Origin: Algimonas arctica
Lineage (GTDB): Bacteria; Pseudomonadota; Alphaproteobacteria; Caulobacterales; Maricaulaceae
Reading direction: 5' to 3'
Length of the DNA stretch: 64,000 bases
Assembly: GCF_014652695.1 (NCBI RefSeq)
Contig: NZ_BMZH01000009.1
Location: forward strand, 59,291 to 123,290
In this document: piece after piece, positions 55,198 to 63,517 of the stretch
Numbering within the stretch: the first letter of the stretch is position 1
Layout of the letters: each line of letters opens with the position of its first letter
Translations under genes and position numbers: made by a program
Notes under the pieces: generated by a model
Told to the model about the DNA's origin: nothing
Seen by the model: only the letters and a program-made list of their open reading frames with translations
Databases searched by the model: none

Positions 55198-56917
55198 TCT
55201 TTACCAGATCAACCCTGGTCTCTGGGTGATCCTCGCAGGACTTGTCTGCGCGTTGATGCCGGCCAATTCATTGCGCAAAGTTCTAGCCATTGCCGCGCCG
55301 GTCTTTGCTGCCGTGATGATTTTCAATATTTACGACAACACGGAAGTTTTGGCGGGACAGTTTGAAATTGGCGGCGTGACCTTGACTACACTTCGGATTG
55401 ATAATCTCTCTGTCGTCTGGGGTTATCTCTTCTGTCTGGCGGGCTTGATCAATGCGATCTACGCGCTGCATGAAAAGTCATGGATCACGGATAGTTCGGC
55501 GCTCGTTTATACGGGCGCGGCGATTGCCGGGGTTCTCGCCGGCGATATGCTGACCTTATTCTTGTTCTGGGAACTCACAGCGATTTCTTCGGTCTTTCTG
55601 GTGTGGCAGGGCGGGCAACATGCCTATGCGGCGGGCGTTCGCTATCTTGTTATTCAAGTGCTGTCCGGCGTTTTGCTACTGGCGGGCGCGGTGATCTATG
55701 CGGGCTCAAAAGGCGGTGATTTCACCTTTGGTTATATTGGCCTCGACGCGCCGGGCGCGTGGTTGCTGCTTATTGCTATGGGCATCAAAGCGGGCTTCCC
55801 GATGTTGCACATGTGGATGCAAGATGCCTATCCGAAAGCGTCCATTACTGGGACAGTGATCCTCGCCAGCTTTACGACCAAATTTGCGATCTATGCGTTG
55901 GCGCGGGCGTTCCCGGGGACTGACCTTCTGATTTGGATCGGTTGTGCAATGACGATGTTCCCGGTTTTCTTTGCTGTGATCGAAAACGATTTGCGGCGCG
56001 TTCTATCCTTCTCGCTCAATAATCAGCTTGGCTTTATGGTGGCCGGGATTGGTATCGGGACGACGATGGCCATGAACGGTGTTGTTGGACAAGTCTTCGT
56101 CCACGTCATCTTTAAGGGCCTGCTGTTTATGTCGATCGGTGCTGTTATGTACCGGACGGGAACGGCGAAAGCGTCTGAACTGGGCGGACTGTTCCGGAGT
56201 ATGCCCTATACGACCGTGCTATGCCTCATTGGGGCGGGGTCGATTGCGGCCTTCCCGATGTTGGCGGCTTTCGTGACCAAATCGATGATCCTGACGGCGG
56301 CGCTGGAAGAACATCTCTGGATACCGTTTGCGATGATGTTATTTGCCTCCGCCGGGGTGATGGAACATTCGGGCATCAAGGTGCCGCACTTTACCTTCTT
56401 CGCGCATGATAGCGGGCGACGGGTCAAAGAAGCGCCATGGAACATGCTTGTCGCGATGAGCTTGGCGGCCGTGCTCTGTATTGTGCTGGCGTGGCCGTGG
56501 GGCGGATATCAGTTGCTCTATTCCATCATGCCCTATGAAACGGACTACAGCCCTTACACGTGGGATCATGTGGTCTTCCAACTTCAGCTTCTCTTCGCCG
56601 CGATCTTCGCCTTCACGCTGTTGAAGCGTTACAAATTCTACCCAGCCGAACGGCGGGCGGAAATTGTCGATGCTGATATTCTTTATCGCCGCGTCGGAAA
56701 GAGCATCGCGATTTGGGGAGACGCAGTCTGGACCCGATTATCTGTGCGGATGAAAAGTTTGCGGGCCAAGACAGCGGGTCACATCGGGCGTCGGCTCTAT
56801 CATGCCTTCTCTCCGGCCGGGGCACTCAGTCATGCGGCACCCTCGGGCCTTTCCTCCGTTCTTATCGCGGCAGTTTTGATCCTTGTGCTAATATTTGCCT
56901 ATGTCGCAGGAACCTAA
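55190..56917 (+). CDS. Antiporter-like subunit (NuoL/MrpA-like), third of three
   Basis: The 575-residue protein has the antiporter fold with the TM5 Glu in LFWELTAIS and Lys residues in GIKAGFPMLHMWMQDAYPKAS. The C-terminal extension past residue 480 has a membrane segment near the end (VLIAAVLILVLIFAYVAG). It may substitute for the NuoL-like half of MrpA. The last 17 bases overlap the MucR gene. Confidence 0.9.
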   Translation: MIDLYQINPGLWVILAGLVCALMPANSLRKVLAIAAPVFAAVMIFNIYDNTEVLAGQFEIGGVTLTTLRIDNLSVVWGYLFCLAGLINAIYALHEKSWITDSSALVYTGAAIAGVLAGDMLTLFLFWELTAISSVFLVWQGGQHAYAAGVRYLVIQVLSGVLLLAGAVIYAGSKGGDFTFGYIGLDAPGAWLLLIAMGIKAGFPMLHMWMQDAYPKASITGTVILASFTTKFAIYALARAFPGTDLLIWIGCAMTMFPVFFAVIENDLRRVLSFSLNNQLGFMVAGIGIGTTMAMNGVVGQVFVHVIFKGLLFMSIGAVMYRTGTAKASELGGLFRSMPYTTVLCLIGAGSIAAFPMLAAFVTKSMILTAALEEHLWIPFAMMLFASAGVMEHSGIKVPHFTFFAHDSGRRVKEAPWNMLVAMSLAAVLCIVLAWPWGGYQLLYSIMPYETDYSPYTWDHVVFQLQLLFAAIFAFTLLKRYKFYPAERRAEIVDADILYRRVGKSIAIWGDAVWTRLSVRMKSLRAKTAGHIGRRLYHAFSPAGALSHAAPSGLSSVLIAAVLILVLIFAYVAGT

Positions 56918-57302
56918 CCCGCACGATCCCATCCTCGCGATGAGCGCAACTGTGCTGGCCGCCTATGTCGGTCATCATGACGTCGCTCAGGGCGATCTGC
57001 CCGCTTTGGCGCGAACGATTTACCAATCACTTGCGAATGCCTCAGACGAAGAAGCGGTCACTGTTGGCAAGGGGCCAGCCGTGCCCATTGAGAAATCGAT
57101 CACAGATAGTCATTTGATCTGCCTCGAAGATGGCAAACGGTTCCAGTCGCTCAAACGCCATCTTCGGGTGGCCTTTGGTTTAACGCCGGACGCTTACCGA
57201 GAAAAATGGGGCTTGCCGGATGATTATCCGATGGTGTCACCCGCCTATGCGCGTCGCCGATCCGATCTGGCCAAGCAATCTGGGCTTGGAAAATCAGTCT
57301 AA
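56901..57302 (+). CDS. MucR/Ros-family zinc-finger regulator
   Basis: The protein of about 133 residues has the MucR core ICLEDGKRFQSLKRHLRVAFGLTPDAYREKWGLPDDYPMV with the following YARRRSDLAKQSGLG. MucR proteins bind AT-rich promoters and repress many surface, motility and virulence genes. I chose the ATG at 56901; a TTG at 56895 adds two residues. It overlaps the antiporter operon, so the two may be co-transcribed. Confidence 0.92.
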   Translation: MSQEPNPHDPILAMSATVLAAYVGHHDVAQGDLPALARTIYQSLANASDEEAVTVGKGPAVPIEKSITDSHLICLEDGKRFQSLKRHLRVAFGLTPDAYREKWGLPDDYPMVSPAYARRRSDLAKQSGLGKSV

Positions 57303-57515
57303 AGCTGTCGCCTTTGGCCAGCCCACGTGCCTGGCCCAGCCTAAAAACTTGATTTCAACCTGTCACAAAAAAGAACGACTCGGCCCCGAATCGAAATTAG
57401 GCCCTAAACAGCCCCTTCGCCCCAGTTTATGGTTAACAAAGTCTTGCTGCTGAATCCCCAATCCTTGATGGTCTGATTCGTAGGGTGATTTGGACGACGG
57501 ATTTAGGGGAATAGC

Positions 57516-58034
57516 GTGATCAAGGGAGATGCGTTGCGGCACCAAATGGTGCTTCCGCAACAGAGAGACTTTTACGATTATTGGCGGCGGAAATGTGTGG
57601 GTGGCAAATTGCCTTCACGCTCGGATATCGACCCTTCAGAGATATGTGCTCAGCTTCCTATGGTGACCATCACCGAACGTGAAGCCGACATCAAAACACG
57701 TTCGGATCACCGCTATCTTTTTCGTCTCGCGGGAACCGGATTCTGGCGCTTCTATGGCGATGAAATCCAAGGTCAGTATGTGGATGAGCTGCCTATCGGC
57801 AGTCGGGCCGATTACTGGCACCGCGTTCTCGATATGGTTGTCGACCAGCGGCGTCCCTTTCACGGCGTCACAAAACCCAACACGCCCATCGGATCGCATA
57901 TGGCACAATTTTGGGTCCGACTCCCGCTCTCAGAAGATGGCGTGACAGTGAGTTCAATCCTCGGTTACGATCATATCTGTGCTCTTGAATCCGTTGTAGA
58001 ACCGATCAGCAAAGCCCAAAAAGTTTACGCCTAA
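57516..58034 (+). CDS. PAS_5-family protein (PF07310-like)
   Basis: The 172-residue protein has one PAS-like domain: DPSEICAQLPMVTITEREAD, YLFRLAGTGFWRFYGDEIQGQYVDEL and a late VRLPLSEDGVTVSSILGYDHI. This matches the PAS_5 proteins of alphaproteobacteria, of which MopJ is a cell-cycle example. It starts with GTG at 57516 after AGGGGA. No output domain is attached, so it is probably a sensor or adaptor protein. Confidence 0.82.
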   Translation: MIKGDALRHQMVLPQQRDFYDYWRRKCVGGKLPSRSDIDPSEICAQLPMVTITEREADIKTRSDHRYLFRLAGTGFWRFYGDEIQGQYVDELPIGSRADYWHRVLDMVVDQRRPFHGVTKPNTPIGSHMAQFWVRLPLSEDGVTVSSILGYDHICALESVVEPISKAQKVYA

Positions 58035-58105
58035 TTCAAGGGTCTAACGACTTATCATCCCGTTAATGGGGTCAGGGCTCGTCATACGCCCTAAAAGAGT
58101 ATAGG

Positions 58106-58113
58106 AATATAAT
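58106..58113. repeat. Left target-site duplication of the IS1595 element (AATATAAT)
   Basis: The eight bases AATATAAT lie directly outside the left terminal repeat and recur exactly at 60183-60190. IS1595-family elements generate eight-base duplications. Confidence 0.9.
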
Positions 58114-58138
58114 CCCAATATTATACTTTGCGTACCCA
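58114..58138 (+). repeat. Left terminal inverted repeat of the IS1595 element
   Basis: It matches the reverse complement of the right end at 60158-60182 in all but two central positions, reading CCCAATATTATACTT, two differing bases, then CGTACCCA. Confidence 0.92.
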
Positions 58139-58168
58139 CGCAAAAGGGAGTATTCCTAAATGAGTAGT

Positions 58169-58963
58169 TTATTCCCTAATCAAGGCGAGTGTCTCTCTCT
58201 CGATGATTTCGAGAGAGCTTTCCGCCTTTGCCAAAAAGGCTCGCAAGCAGCTAATGACGTTCTCTCCGTCCATCGGGGGAGTTTCGTTAAAGGCTACATA
58301 GAAGCAGATCTGCTCTTGATTGCTAATTATCGTTCCAAGAGGCATGGTCATGACTACACATTCATTTTCCATCGCCTGCCACCCCTGCTTAGGAAGAAAT
58401 CCGACTCGACCGGGTCGCGTTGTCATAAAGTCGGGCATTGCGAGCGCGCCTGGAATGAATGCGGGAACAATGCCGACCGAATGCTTCCGATTTGCTACCT
58501 TGGACAAACTTCGACAAATATCATCTGCAGTGGCGTGCCCATCACCAGTTCCGTATGGCTTTGCCGCCAAAAACACAGGGGTGAGCTTCGCCGGAATCTT
58601 ACAAGATTTCCCGGCCAATCTTTTTTCGAAGCCGTCGATTGTATCCGTCCAAGGAAAGTAGACGGAGTCATTTGCCCTGAGTCTGGGGTTATGGTATCGG
58701 ACAGCCGCCCATGCCATTTGGTCGAAAGCGTGCCTCAACGTGACGATGGCGTGAGTAACCTTATCCTCAACAGCCTCAGGGAAGCGTCGATTGCGGACAT
58801 ACTTAACGACCATTTGCCCTATCAACGGATACTCCTCGACGGTTCGATAATATGGCCTCTGACCGAACCAGTCACCGACGATTTGTTCGAGTTCATCGAT
58901 TGCTTTGCGGCCAAACCTGATAGATTTTTTCGTTTGCTCAAAATGCAATGAGGGGTCAGTCAA
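58169..58963 (-). CDS. IS1595 passenger protein of unknown function (264 aa)
   Basis: The 264-residue protein is soluble, with regular amphipathic stretches (EDKVTHAIVTLRHAFDQMAWAA, NVISCLRAFLAKAESSLEIIE) and no signal peptide. No catalytic motif was recognised. It starts with TTG at 58963, overlapping the stop of the upstream 66-residue gene (TTGA). An equally long frame on the other strand (58160-58951) is judged a shadow. It is inside the element and travels with it; the role is unknown. Confidence 0.75.
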   Translation of the reverse strand: MTDPSLHFEQTKKSIRFGRKAIDELEQIVGDWFGQRPYYRTVEEYPLIGQMVVKYVRNRRFPEAVEDKVTHAIVTLRHAFDQMAWAAVRYHNPRLRANDSVYFPWTDTIDGFEKRLAGKSCKIPAKLTPVFLAAKPYGTGDGHATADDICRSLSKVANRKHSVGIVPAFIPGALAMPDFMTTRPGRVGFLPKQGWQAMENECVVMTMPLGTIISNQEQICFYVAFNETPPMDGENVISCLRAFLAKAESSLEIIERETLALIRE

Positions 58964-59160
58964 TTTTTAGGCTTTATTTTCGATGCTAACTTTAAGGCGG
59001 TTTTAAATTTCTTCCCACTCTCATCGCACTCCAATTCCCGCGCGGTCTCTATAAACCGCGCGGATTGCTCATCAGGCGTCATCTTTTCTTTCGATTGGGA
59101 CTTTAACCCATCGCCATCGTTTTTCACTTGGCTTGTATTTTGAGGGTTTTTCGATGCCAT
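58960..59160 (-). CDS. Small IS1595 passenger protein (66 aa)
   Basis: The 66-residue, strongly charged protein has a Lys/Asn-rich N-terminus and a compact helical half (ESARFIETAREL-like). An AAGGAAG site precedes the ATG at 59160. It lies between transposase and the 264-residue gene and overlaps the latter, so the three form one transcript. Function is unknown. Confidence 0.7.
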   Translation of the reverse strand: MASKNPQNTSQVKNDGDGLKSQSKEKMTPDEQSARFIETARELECDESGKKFKTALKLASKIKPKN

Positions 59161-59168
59161 ATGCTTCC

Positions 59169-60116
59169 TTACCCTGTTTGAGCTGTTTGATAGGTTAGAC
59201 GCTTGCCGACGACGCCTGAAAGCAGGTTTAAGGTGCGGTCAGTATCGTTCACGCCTAATCCTACGCGGTTATTGTAGCGGAAATCAAACTCAGCAAGGTA
59301 GCGGTGCAAATGCTTCTCTGCGCAGTGCTGATAAGTCCCCTTCATGCCGCGTTTGAAAGTACTGAAATAGTTTTCAACGGTGTTCGAGTGAATATCGCCG
59401 CGCACGTATTCGCCGGCGCTGTGCTTAGTAGTGCCGTGGCTCAGGAAGTCTTGGCCTACAGACTTATAGAGCGGGCTTTCGTCGGTGTTGAGACGGCTTT
59501 CAAGGTCAAGGTTATTCAAAAGAATGCTTGAGACGTTCTCTTTGTTGGCCTGCTTAACGTGAAATGAGCGGACAGGACCGCCACGTTCAACGAGAGACAC
59601 GATTGCACGTTTCTGACCAGCCTTACCCTTCTTGATGTACGGACGCCCATTGCGGGACGCTGGAAGCTCTTGTTTGCCAGCTTTGTTTCCGAAATAAGTT
59701 TCATCGGCCTCAACCTGTGAGCCAGAGCCTCCAAGGGGAGCCATAACACCGTCGCGCATAGCTTCACGAATACGGTGAGACATAAACCAAGCGGTTTTGA
59801 GGGTGACGCCAAGGGTCCGGTGCAGTTGTTGAGTACTGATACCCTTCTTGCTGGATGACATAAGATATATTGCCTGCATCCAAAGGTGCATTTTCACATG
59901 GCTGGATTCGAAGATGGTCCCGATCTTAACGGTGAAGGGCTTGCGGCATGAATAGCACTTATGAACACCGATACGGGTGGACTTACCTTTAAGTTTGCCG
60001 ACGCGCTCTTGCTCACCACAACGCGGGCAGACCGCACCAGTAGGCCAGATACGCGCCTCAACGTACTCGTAAGCCGCTTCTTCATCGTGGAAGTGTTTTT
60101 GTGACAGGATCGACAT
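59169..60116 (-). CDS. IS1595-family (ISXO2-like) transposase
   Basis: The protein of about 315 residues begins with a zinc ribbon (CPRCGE, CYSCRK) and a helical DNA-binding part (KKGISTQQLHRTLGVTLKTAWFMSHRIREAM). The DDE-type core follows, with the first Asp in ADETYFGNK, the second in NTDESPLY and the acidic residue in NTVENYFSTFKRGMKG. I chose the ATG at 60116, preceded by GGAG; a TTG at 60128 is less likely. The core looks complete. Confidence 0.95.
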   Translation of the reverse strand: MSILSQKHFHDEEAAYEYVEARIWPTGAVCPRCGEQERVGKLKGKSTRIGVHKCYSCRKPFTVKIGTIFESSHVKMHLWMQAIYLMSSSKKGISTQQLHRTLGVTLKTAWFMSHRIREAMRDGVMAPLGGSGSQVEADETYFGNKAGKQELPASRNGRPYIKKGKAGQKRAIVSLVERGGPVRSFHVKQANKENVSSILLNNLDLESRLNTDESPLYKSVGQDFLSHGTTKHSAGEYVRGDIHSNTVENYFSTFKRGMKGTYQHCAEKHLHRYLAEFDFRYNNRVGLGVNDTDRTLNLLSGVVGKRLTYQTAQTG

Positions 60117-60157
60117 GCTATTCTCCAATTCGTTGAAGATTCAATAGCATATAAGGC

Positions 60158-60182
60158 TGGGTACGGCAAGTATAATATTGGG
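60158..60182 (-). repeat. Right terminal inverted repeat of the IS1595 element
   Basis: The 25-bp right end lies 41 bases before the transposase start and is the inverted copy of 58114-58138. The promoter for the transposase should lie within or just inside it. Confidence 0.92.
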
Positions 60183-60190
60183 AATATAAT
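60183..60190. repeat. Right target-site duplication of the IS1595 element (AATATAAT)
   Basis: Eight bases identical to 58106-58113 lie directly outside the right terminal repeat. Confidence 0.9.
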
Positions 60191-60245
60191 CCTCGATATC
60201 GTCTTTACCGCTATTGTTTGCGGACAAGGGACACAGGAGGATAGA

Positions 60246-60575
60246 ATGCCCCGGATTAGACGCATCGACCCGACCGACCCGGCCCGCGCAAAGCTGGCCG
60301 TGGCAGCCGCCGCGATAGAATTCGGGGTCCCAGACCTTGATCTCGCGAACCCCGACCACCGGACCCCCCTGACAGATTATGCGCGGCAAGTGGCGATGTA
60401 TCTCTCGTCCTGCAGTTTTGGCATGACGATGACGCGGATTGGCGAACTTTTCGGGCGGGATCGATCAACTGTTAGCCATGCCATCAAAGTCGTCGAGGAC
60501 GGTCGAACGGACCCCGTCTTAGATGAGAAAATTGAACGTCTGGAAATTTGGCTTGGCAAGGCACCGCGACGATGA
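60246..60575 (+). CDS. DnaA-domain-IV-like helix-turn-helix protein
   Basis: The 109-residue protein has the DnaA C-terminal DNA-binding pattern: DYARQVAMYLSSCSFGMTMTRIGELFGRDRSTVSHAIKVVE. It lacks the ATPase domain. Such stand-alone proteins are common in alphaproteobacteria, next to a DUF6456 gene as here, and may bind DnaA-box-like sequences or compete with DnaA. Its stop overlaps the next gene (ATGA). Confidence 0.88.
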   Translation: MPRIRRIDPTDPARAKLAVAAAAIEFGVPDLDLANPDHRTPLTDYARQVAMYLSSCSFGMTMTRIGELFGRDRSTVSHAIKVVEDGRTDPVLDEKIERLEIWLGKAPRR

Positions 60576-61354
60576 GTTCGGAGCAGAATAAGCTCAGGAC
60601 CGAACAATTGCTACGAAGCTTACTTCGCGGCAAGGCCTTGATTGAACGGCAATCAATAGCGGGTGACTGGCCTGCCTACCCGGGCGGCGACCGCCGAAAA
60701 CGCCCGCTATTCTGGGTCAATAGTGGGGATATTGATGCCCTGATGGTGGACGGCGTTTTAGTGGTCACGGATCGCGGCGTGGGTCTTTCGAATGAGACCC
60801 GGCGGCGTCTACTTTACGGCCAGTCGGCGCGCGAAGTGGTGGAGACGACCGAATTCGTGCCGTCCGGGGTCGAACGACCCGTGCGGCGTAATGTTCGCGG
60901 CACGGTGATATTACGTTTGGCGCCTCAAACCGACCGTCAGGGCGATGCTGTGTTAAGCGATGCACAGATTACAGCAGCGCATCGCTACACGCTTGATCTG
61001 CTCCGCGCAGGCGAAGGCCGTGTCGGGACTGTCGATCTATCCGCGCCTAAAGTGGACGGCACACGCCGACATGATGCGGCGGAACGCGCCGCTTTGGCCC
61101 GGCTGGACGGCCACCGTGCTCTCCAGCATGCCCGATCCGCCATTGGGTCAGACCTGACGCGACTGCTCAATGCGGTTTGCGGCGCGAATGAACGGCTAGA
61201 GGCCGTTGAGCGGGCTGAAACATGGTCGCGGGGGACGGGGTTGTCTGTGCTCAAGATCGCCCTTGATTTACTGGTGCGGCATTATGGGGCGGTGCCTGGA
61301 AAACGGGCGGAATCTATTCGACCGGATCATGAGAGTATGAAGAAATTCGCCTAA
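60572..61354 (+). CDS. DUF6456-family protein
   Basis: The protein of about 260 residues has a C-terminal block, LSDAQITAAHRYTLDLLRAGEGRV to LSVLKIALDLLVRHYG, that matches DUF6456 proteins. These are of unknown function and often sit beside the DnaA-like HTH gene, as here. The ATG at 60572 overlaps the previous stop. A regulatory role linked to the HTH protein is inferred only from position. Confidence 0.8.
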   Translation: MSSEQNKLRTEQLLRSLLRGKALIERQSIAGDWPAYPGGDRRKRPLFWVNSGDIDALMVDGVLVVTDRGVGLSNETRRRLLYGQSAREVVETTEFVPSGVERPVRRNVRGTVILRLAPQTDRQGDAVLSDAQITAAHRYTLDLLRAGEGRVGTVDLSAPKVDGTRRHDAAERAALARLDGHRALQHARSAIGSDLTRLLNAVCGANERLEAVERAETWSRGTGLSVLKIALDLLVRHYGAVPGKRAESIRPDHESMKKFA

Positions 61355-61393
61355 TTTCATCCCCGTCTTTCGGGCGAGAGGCATTGTCTCGCC

Positions 61394-61732
61394 ATGACGA
61401 AACAAATTTCTAAAAAGCCGCCGTCTCAGACTGACGTCTCGATGGCGGACCCTCGCGATAGCGCTGCACTGATCCGGCAGTTGCAAGACAAGCTGCTTGC
61501 GCTCGGTGAGGATGTCGACACGCTCGCGCCCGCTGACATTGAAAAGACGGCGAAAGCCATTTCAACCTTGATAGGGAGTGTCGAAAAGGCGGACGCCTAC
61601 CTACAAGCGAGTGGGGCCGTAAAGCCAAGTGATGGCTTATCTGAGCCGTCCCGACTGGATCTCTTGCGCAAGATAAAGCGGATGGTCGACAATGGGGTGC
61701 TGAATGAATTGGCGGATGACGCCGATGTTTAA
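61394..61732 (+). CDS. GTA-type small terminase subunit (g1-like)
   Basis: The 112-residue protein is mostly helical (LIRQLQDKLLALGED, IEKTAKAISTLIGSVEKADAYL) and overlaps the large terminase gene, as in RcGTA-like clusters. Identification relies on size, composition and position rather than a clear motif. Confidence 0.6.
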   Translation: MTKQISKKPPSQTDVSMADPRDSAALIRQLQDKLLALGEDVDTLAPADIEKTAKAISTLIGSVEKADAYLQASGAVKPSDGLSEPSRLDLLRKIKRMVDNGVLNELADDADV

Positions 61733-62999
61733 ATTCCAAAAGCGGAATTTAAATTCGGATGAGCAAGACTACGTCATGCGCAATTGGAGGGCCTGGGCGC
61801 GCGAGGATCAAATTGCGCCAGACGATCCCGATTGGGCGGTCTGGTTGGTTCTAGGCGGCCGCGGGTCGGGAAAAACGCGGACCGGGGCCGAATGGGTTTT
61901 AGACCGTGTCCGGCGGGGCGCAAAGCGTATCGCGCTTGTCGCCCCAACGCTTCATGATGCCCGCGAAGTCATGCTTGGCGGTGATAGCGGATTGCTTCGG
62001 ATTGGATTTCGACATGAACGCGCCCGCTATGAACCAACCCGGCGTCGGGTTGTTTTCCCGGCTACGTCAGGACGGGACCCCGCGATCGCTTATCTCTTCT
62101 CCGCACATGATCCTGATAGTCTGCGTGGCCCACAATTTGATTGCGCGTGGGGGGACGAGTTTTGTGCGTGGCCTGATCCGGAGGCTGTCTTGTCTAATTT
62201 GCGACTCGGTTTGCGTTTAGGCGCGGCCCCTCGCTTGTGCTTGACGAGTACGCCGCGCCCATTGCCCGTGTTAGACGGGCTTTTGGCGAATGCTGGCACA
62301 CGCCTCACGCGGTCACGAACTTATGACAATGCCGCGAATTTGGCCCCGGGGTTTATTCAAGCGATGGCTGACACTTACGGGGGGTCCGCATTGGGACGGC
62401 AGGAGATGGACGGCGAGATTGTTCGCGATCATCCGGGCGCAATTTTTGCGCGCGCCGATATTGATCAAGCGCGTGTCACTCAAACGCCGCCGCTTGATCG
62501 AATTCTTGTTGCGCTTGACCCGCCTGCGACATCTGGCGAGACGGCGGATCACTGTGGTTTGGTGGTCGTTGGGCGACGCGGGGAGGGACGAGAGGCAGAC
62601 GCTTATGTTTTGCGGGATGCGAGCCTCCCTCGCGCCGCACCAGACATATGGGCTGAACGTGCCATTGCCCTCTACCATAGCTATGAAGCCGACGGGATTT
62701 TGGCGGAAAGCAATCAGGGCGGCGAGATGATTGAAACGGTCATTCACCAAATTGATCCCGATGTGCCCGTTATTCGACGTCATGCCACGCGGAGCAAACG
62801 GGGCCGTGCGACACCAGTCGGACTACTCTATGCTCGGGGCCGCGTTCACCATGTCGGGACTATGGAGGCCTTAGAAGACGAATTATGCGCGTTTGGTGGA
62901 CCGCATCAAAACGGATCACCCGATCGGATGGATGCGCTGGTCTGGGGTGTGTCAGAACTCCTTTTAAATCAAACTGAGCCAAGACTTCAGTTTCTTTAA
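61716..62999 (+). CDS. GTA-type large terminase (ATPase/nuclease)
   Basis: The protein of about 427 residues has the terminase ATPase with Walker A LGGRGSGKTRTGAEW and Walker B-like FDCAWGDEF. The nuclease domain has VALDPPATSGETADHCGLVV, GILAESNQGGEM and DRMDALVWG, so the key residues appear intact. It matches gene 2 of RcGTA-like gene transfer agents, which package random host DNA. Starts at 61704 (TTG), 61716 and 61725 are possible; 61716 is used. No portal or capsid gene is seen downstream in the window. Confidence 0.88.
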   Translation: MTPMFKFQKRNLNSDEQDYVMRNWRAWAREDQIAPDDPDWAVWLVLGGRGSGKTRTGAEWVLDRVRRGAKRIALVAPTLHDAREVMLGGDSGLLRIGFRHERARYEPTRRRVVFPATSGRDPAIAYLFSAHDPDSLRGPQFDCAWGDEFCAWPDPEAVLSNLRLGLRLGAAPRLCLTSTPRPLPVLDGLLANAGTRLTRSRTYDNAANLAPGFIQAMADTYGGSALGRQEMDGEIVRDHPGAIFARADIDQARVTQTPPLDRILVALDPPATSGETADHCGLVVVGRRGEGREADAYVLRDASLPRAAPDIWAERAIALYHSYEADGILAESNQGGEMIETVIHQIDPDVPVIRRHATRSKRGRATPVGLLYARGRVHHVGTMEALEDELCAFGGPHQNGSPDRMDALVWGVSELLLNQTEPRLQFL

Positions 63000-63073
63000 C
63001 GTCGCATTTACTACGTTGGTCCACAGCTATAGCAGTATTACCACCGTCGCAGGATGCGACAGAGGAGCCTGAC

Positions 63074-63517
63074 ATGGCACGACACAAACCTGATAACCGC
63101 CGCGAACTCGCGGACCTGCAGATAAAGTTGAAGAACACGGACCGAGAACTCGGTCAGCTCAACTGGGATTTGGCGCGCGAACTCATCACATTGGCGGGCG
63201 AGACGAAAGATCCCGGACCCCTCATTCAAGCTGTGGAAGCGCTTAGTTCCGCGACCCGATATTACTCTTTTGAAGATGCTCCGCGCGAACATGCACTGAT
63301 CCAAAAAGCGATTGCAGATACATTGCTGACCCTCGGTCAATCAACGGGCGACCGGGACACGCTCACGACGGCCCGCGATGCCTATCGCGGCGCGATAACG
63401 CTCGCATCCCTGTTATCGGACGATGAACTCCGTGAGAGCTTACGTATCAGTTATAAGGCGACACTTGATTTGATCGGACACCGATCGAAAACTCCCTCTC
63501 TTTTCCGCGTCGCTTAG
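63074..63517 (+). CDS. TPR-like helical protein (147 aa), unknown function
   Basis: The 147-residue protein has the TPR-like pattern of paired helices: LGQLNWDLARELITLA, ALIQKAIADTLLTLGQSTGDRDTLTTARDAYRGAI and SLRISYKATLDLIG. It is fully soluble. An AGAGGAG site precedes the ATG. It lies where the portal gene would be in a standard GTA cluster, but does not resemble one. Confidence 0.75.
   Translation: MARHKPDNRRELADLQIKLKNTDRELGQLNWDLARELITLAGETKDPGPLIQAVEALSSATRYYSFEDAPREHALIQKAIADTLLTLGQSTGDRDTLTTARDAYRGAITLASLLSDDELRESLRISYKATLDLIGHRSKTPSLFRVA

Larger units (their letters stand above)
58114..60182 (-). mobile_element. Complete IS1595-family insertion sequence with passenger genes
   Basis: The 2069-bp element is bounded by 25-bp terminal inverted repeats at 58114-58138 and 60158-60182, starting CCC and ending GGG, with a perfect 8-bp target duplication. 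It encodes a transposase and, downstream on the same strand, a 66-residue and a 264-residue protein. The intact ends, transposase and duplication suggest a recent, possibly mobile insertion. Confidence 0.93.

Noticed and set aside
57303..57515. Possible CtrA-type site (TTAAC half-site) upstream of the PAS_5 gene
   Set aside because: Only one half-site is visible at the required spacing.
58160..58951. 263-codon open frame on the plus strand inside the IS1595 element
   Set aside because: It is antisense to the 264-residue passenger gene, opposite to the transposase, and its composition is rich in Arg, Cys and Ser typical of shadow frames.
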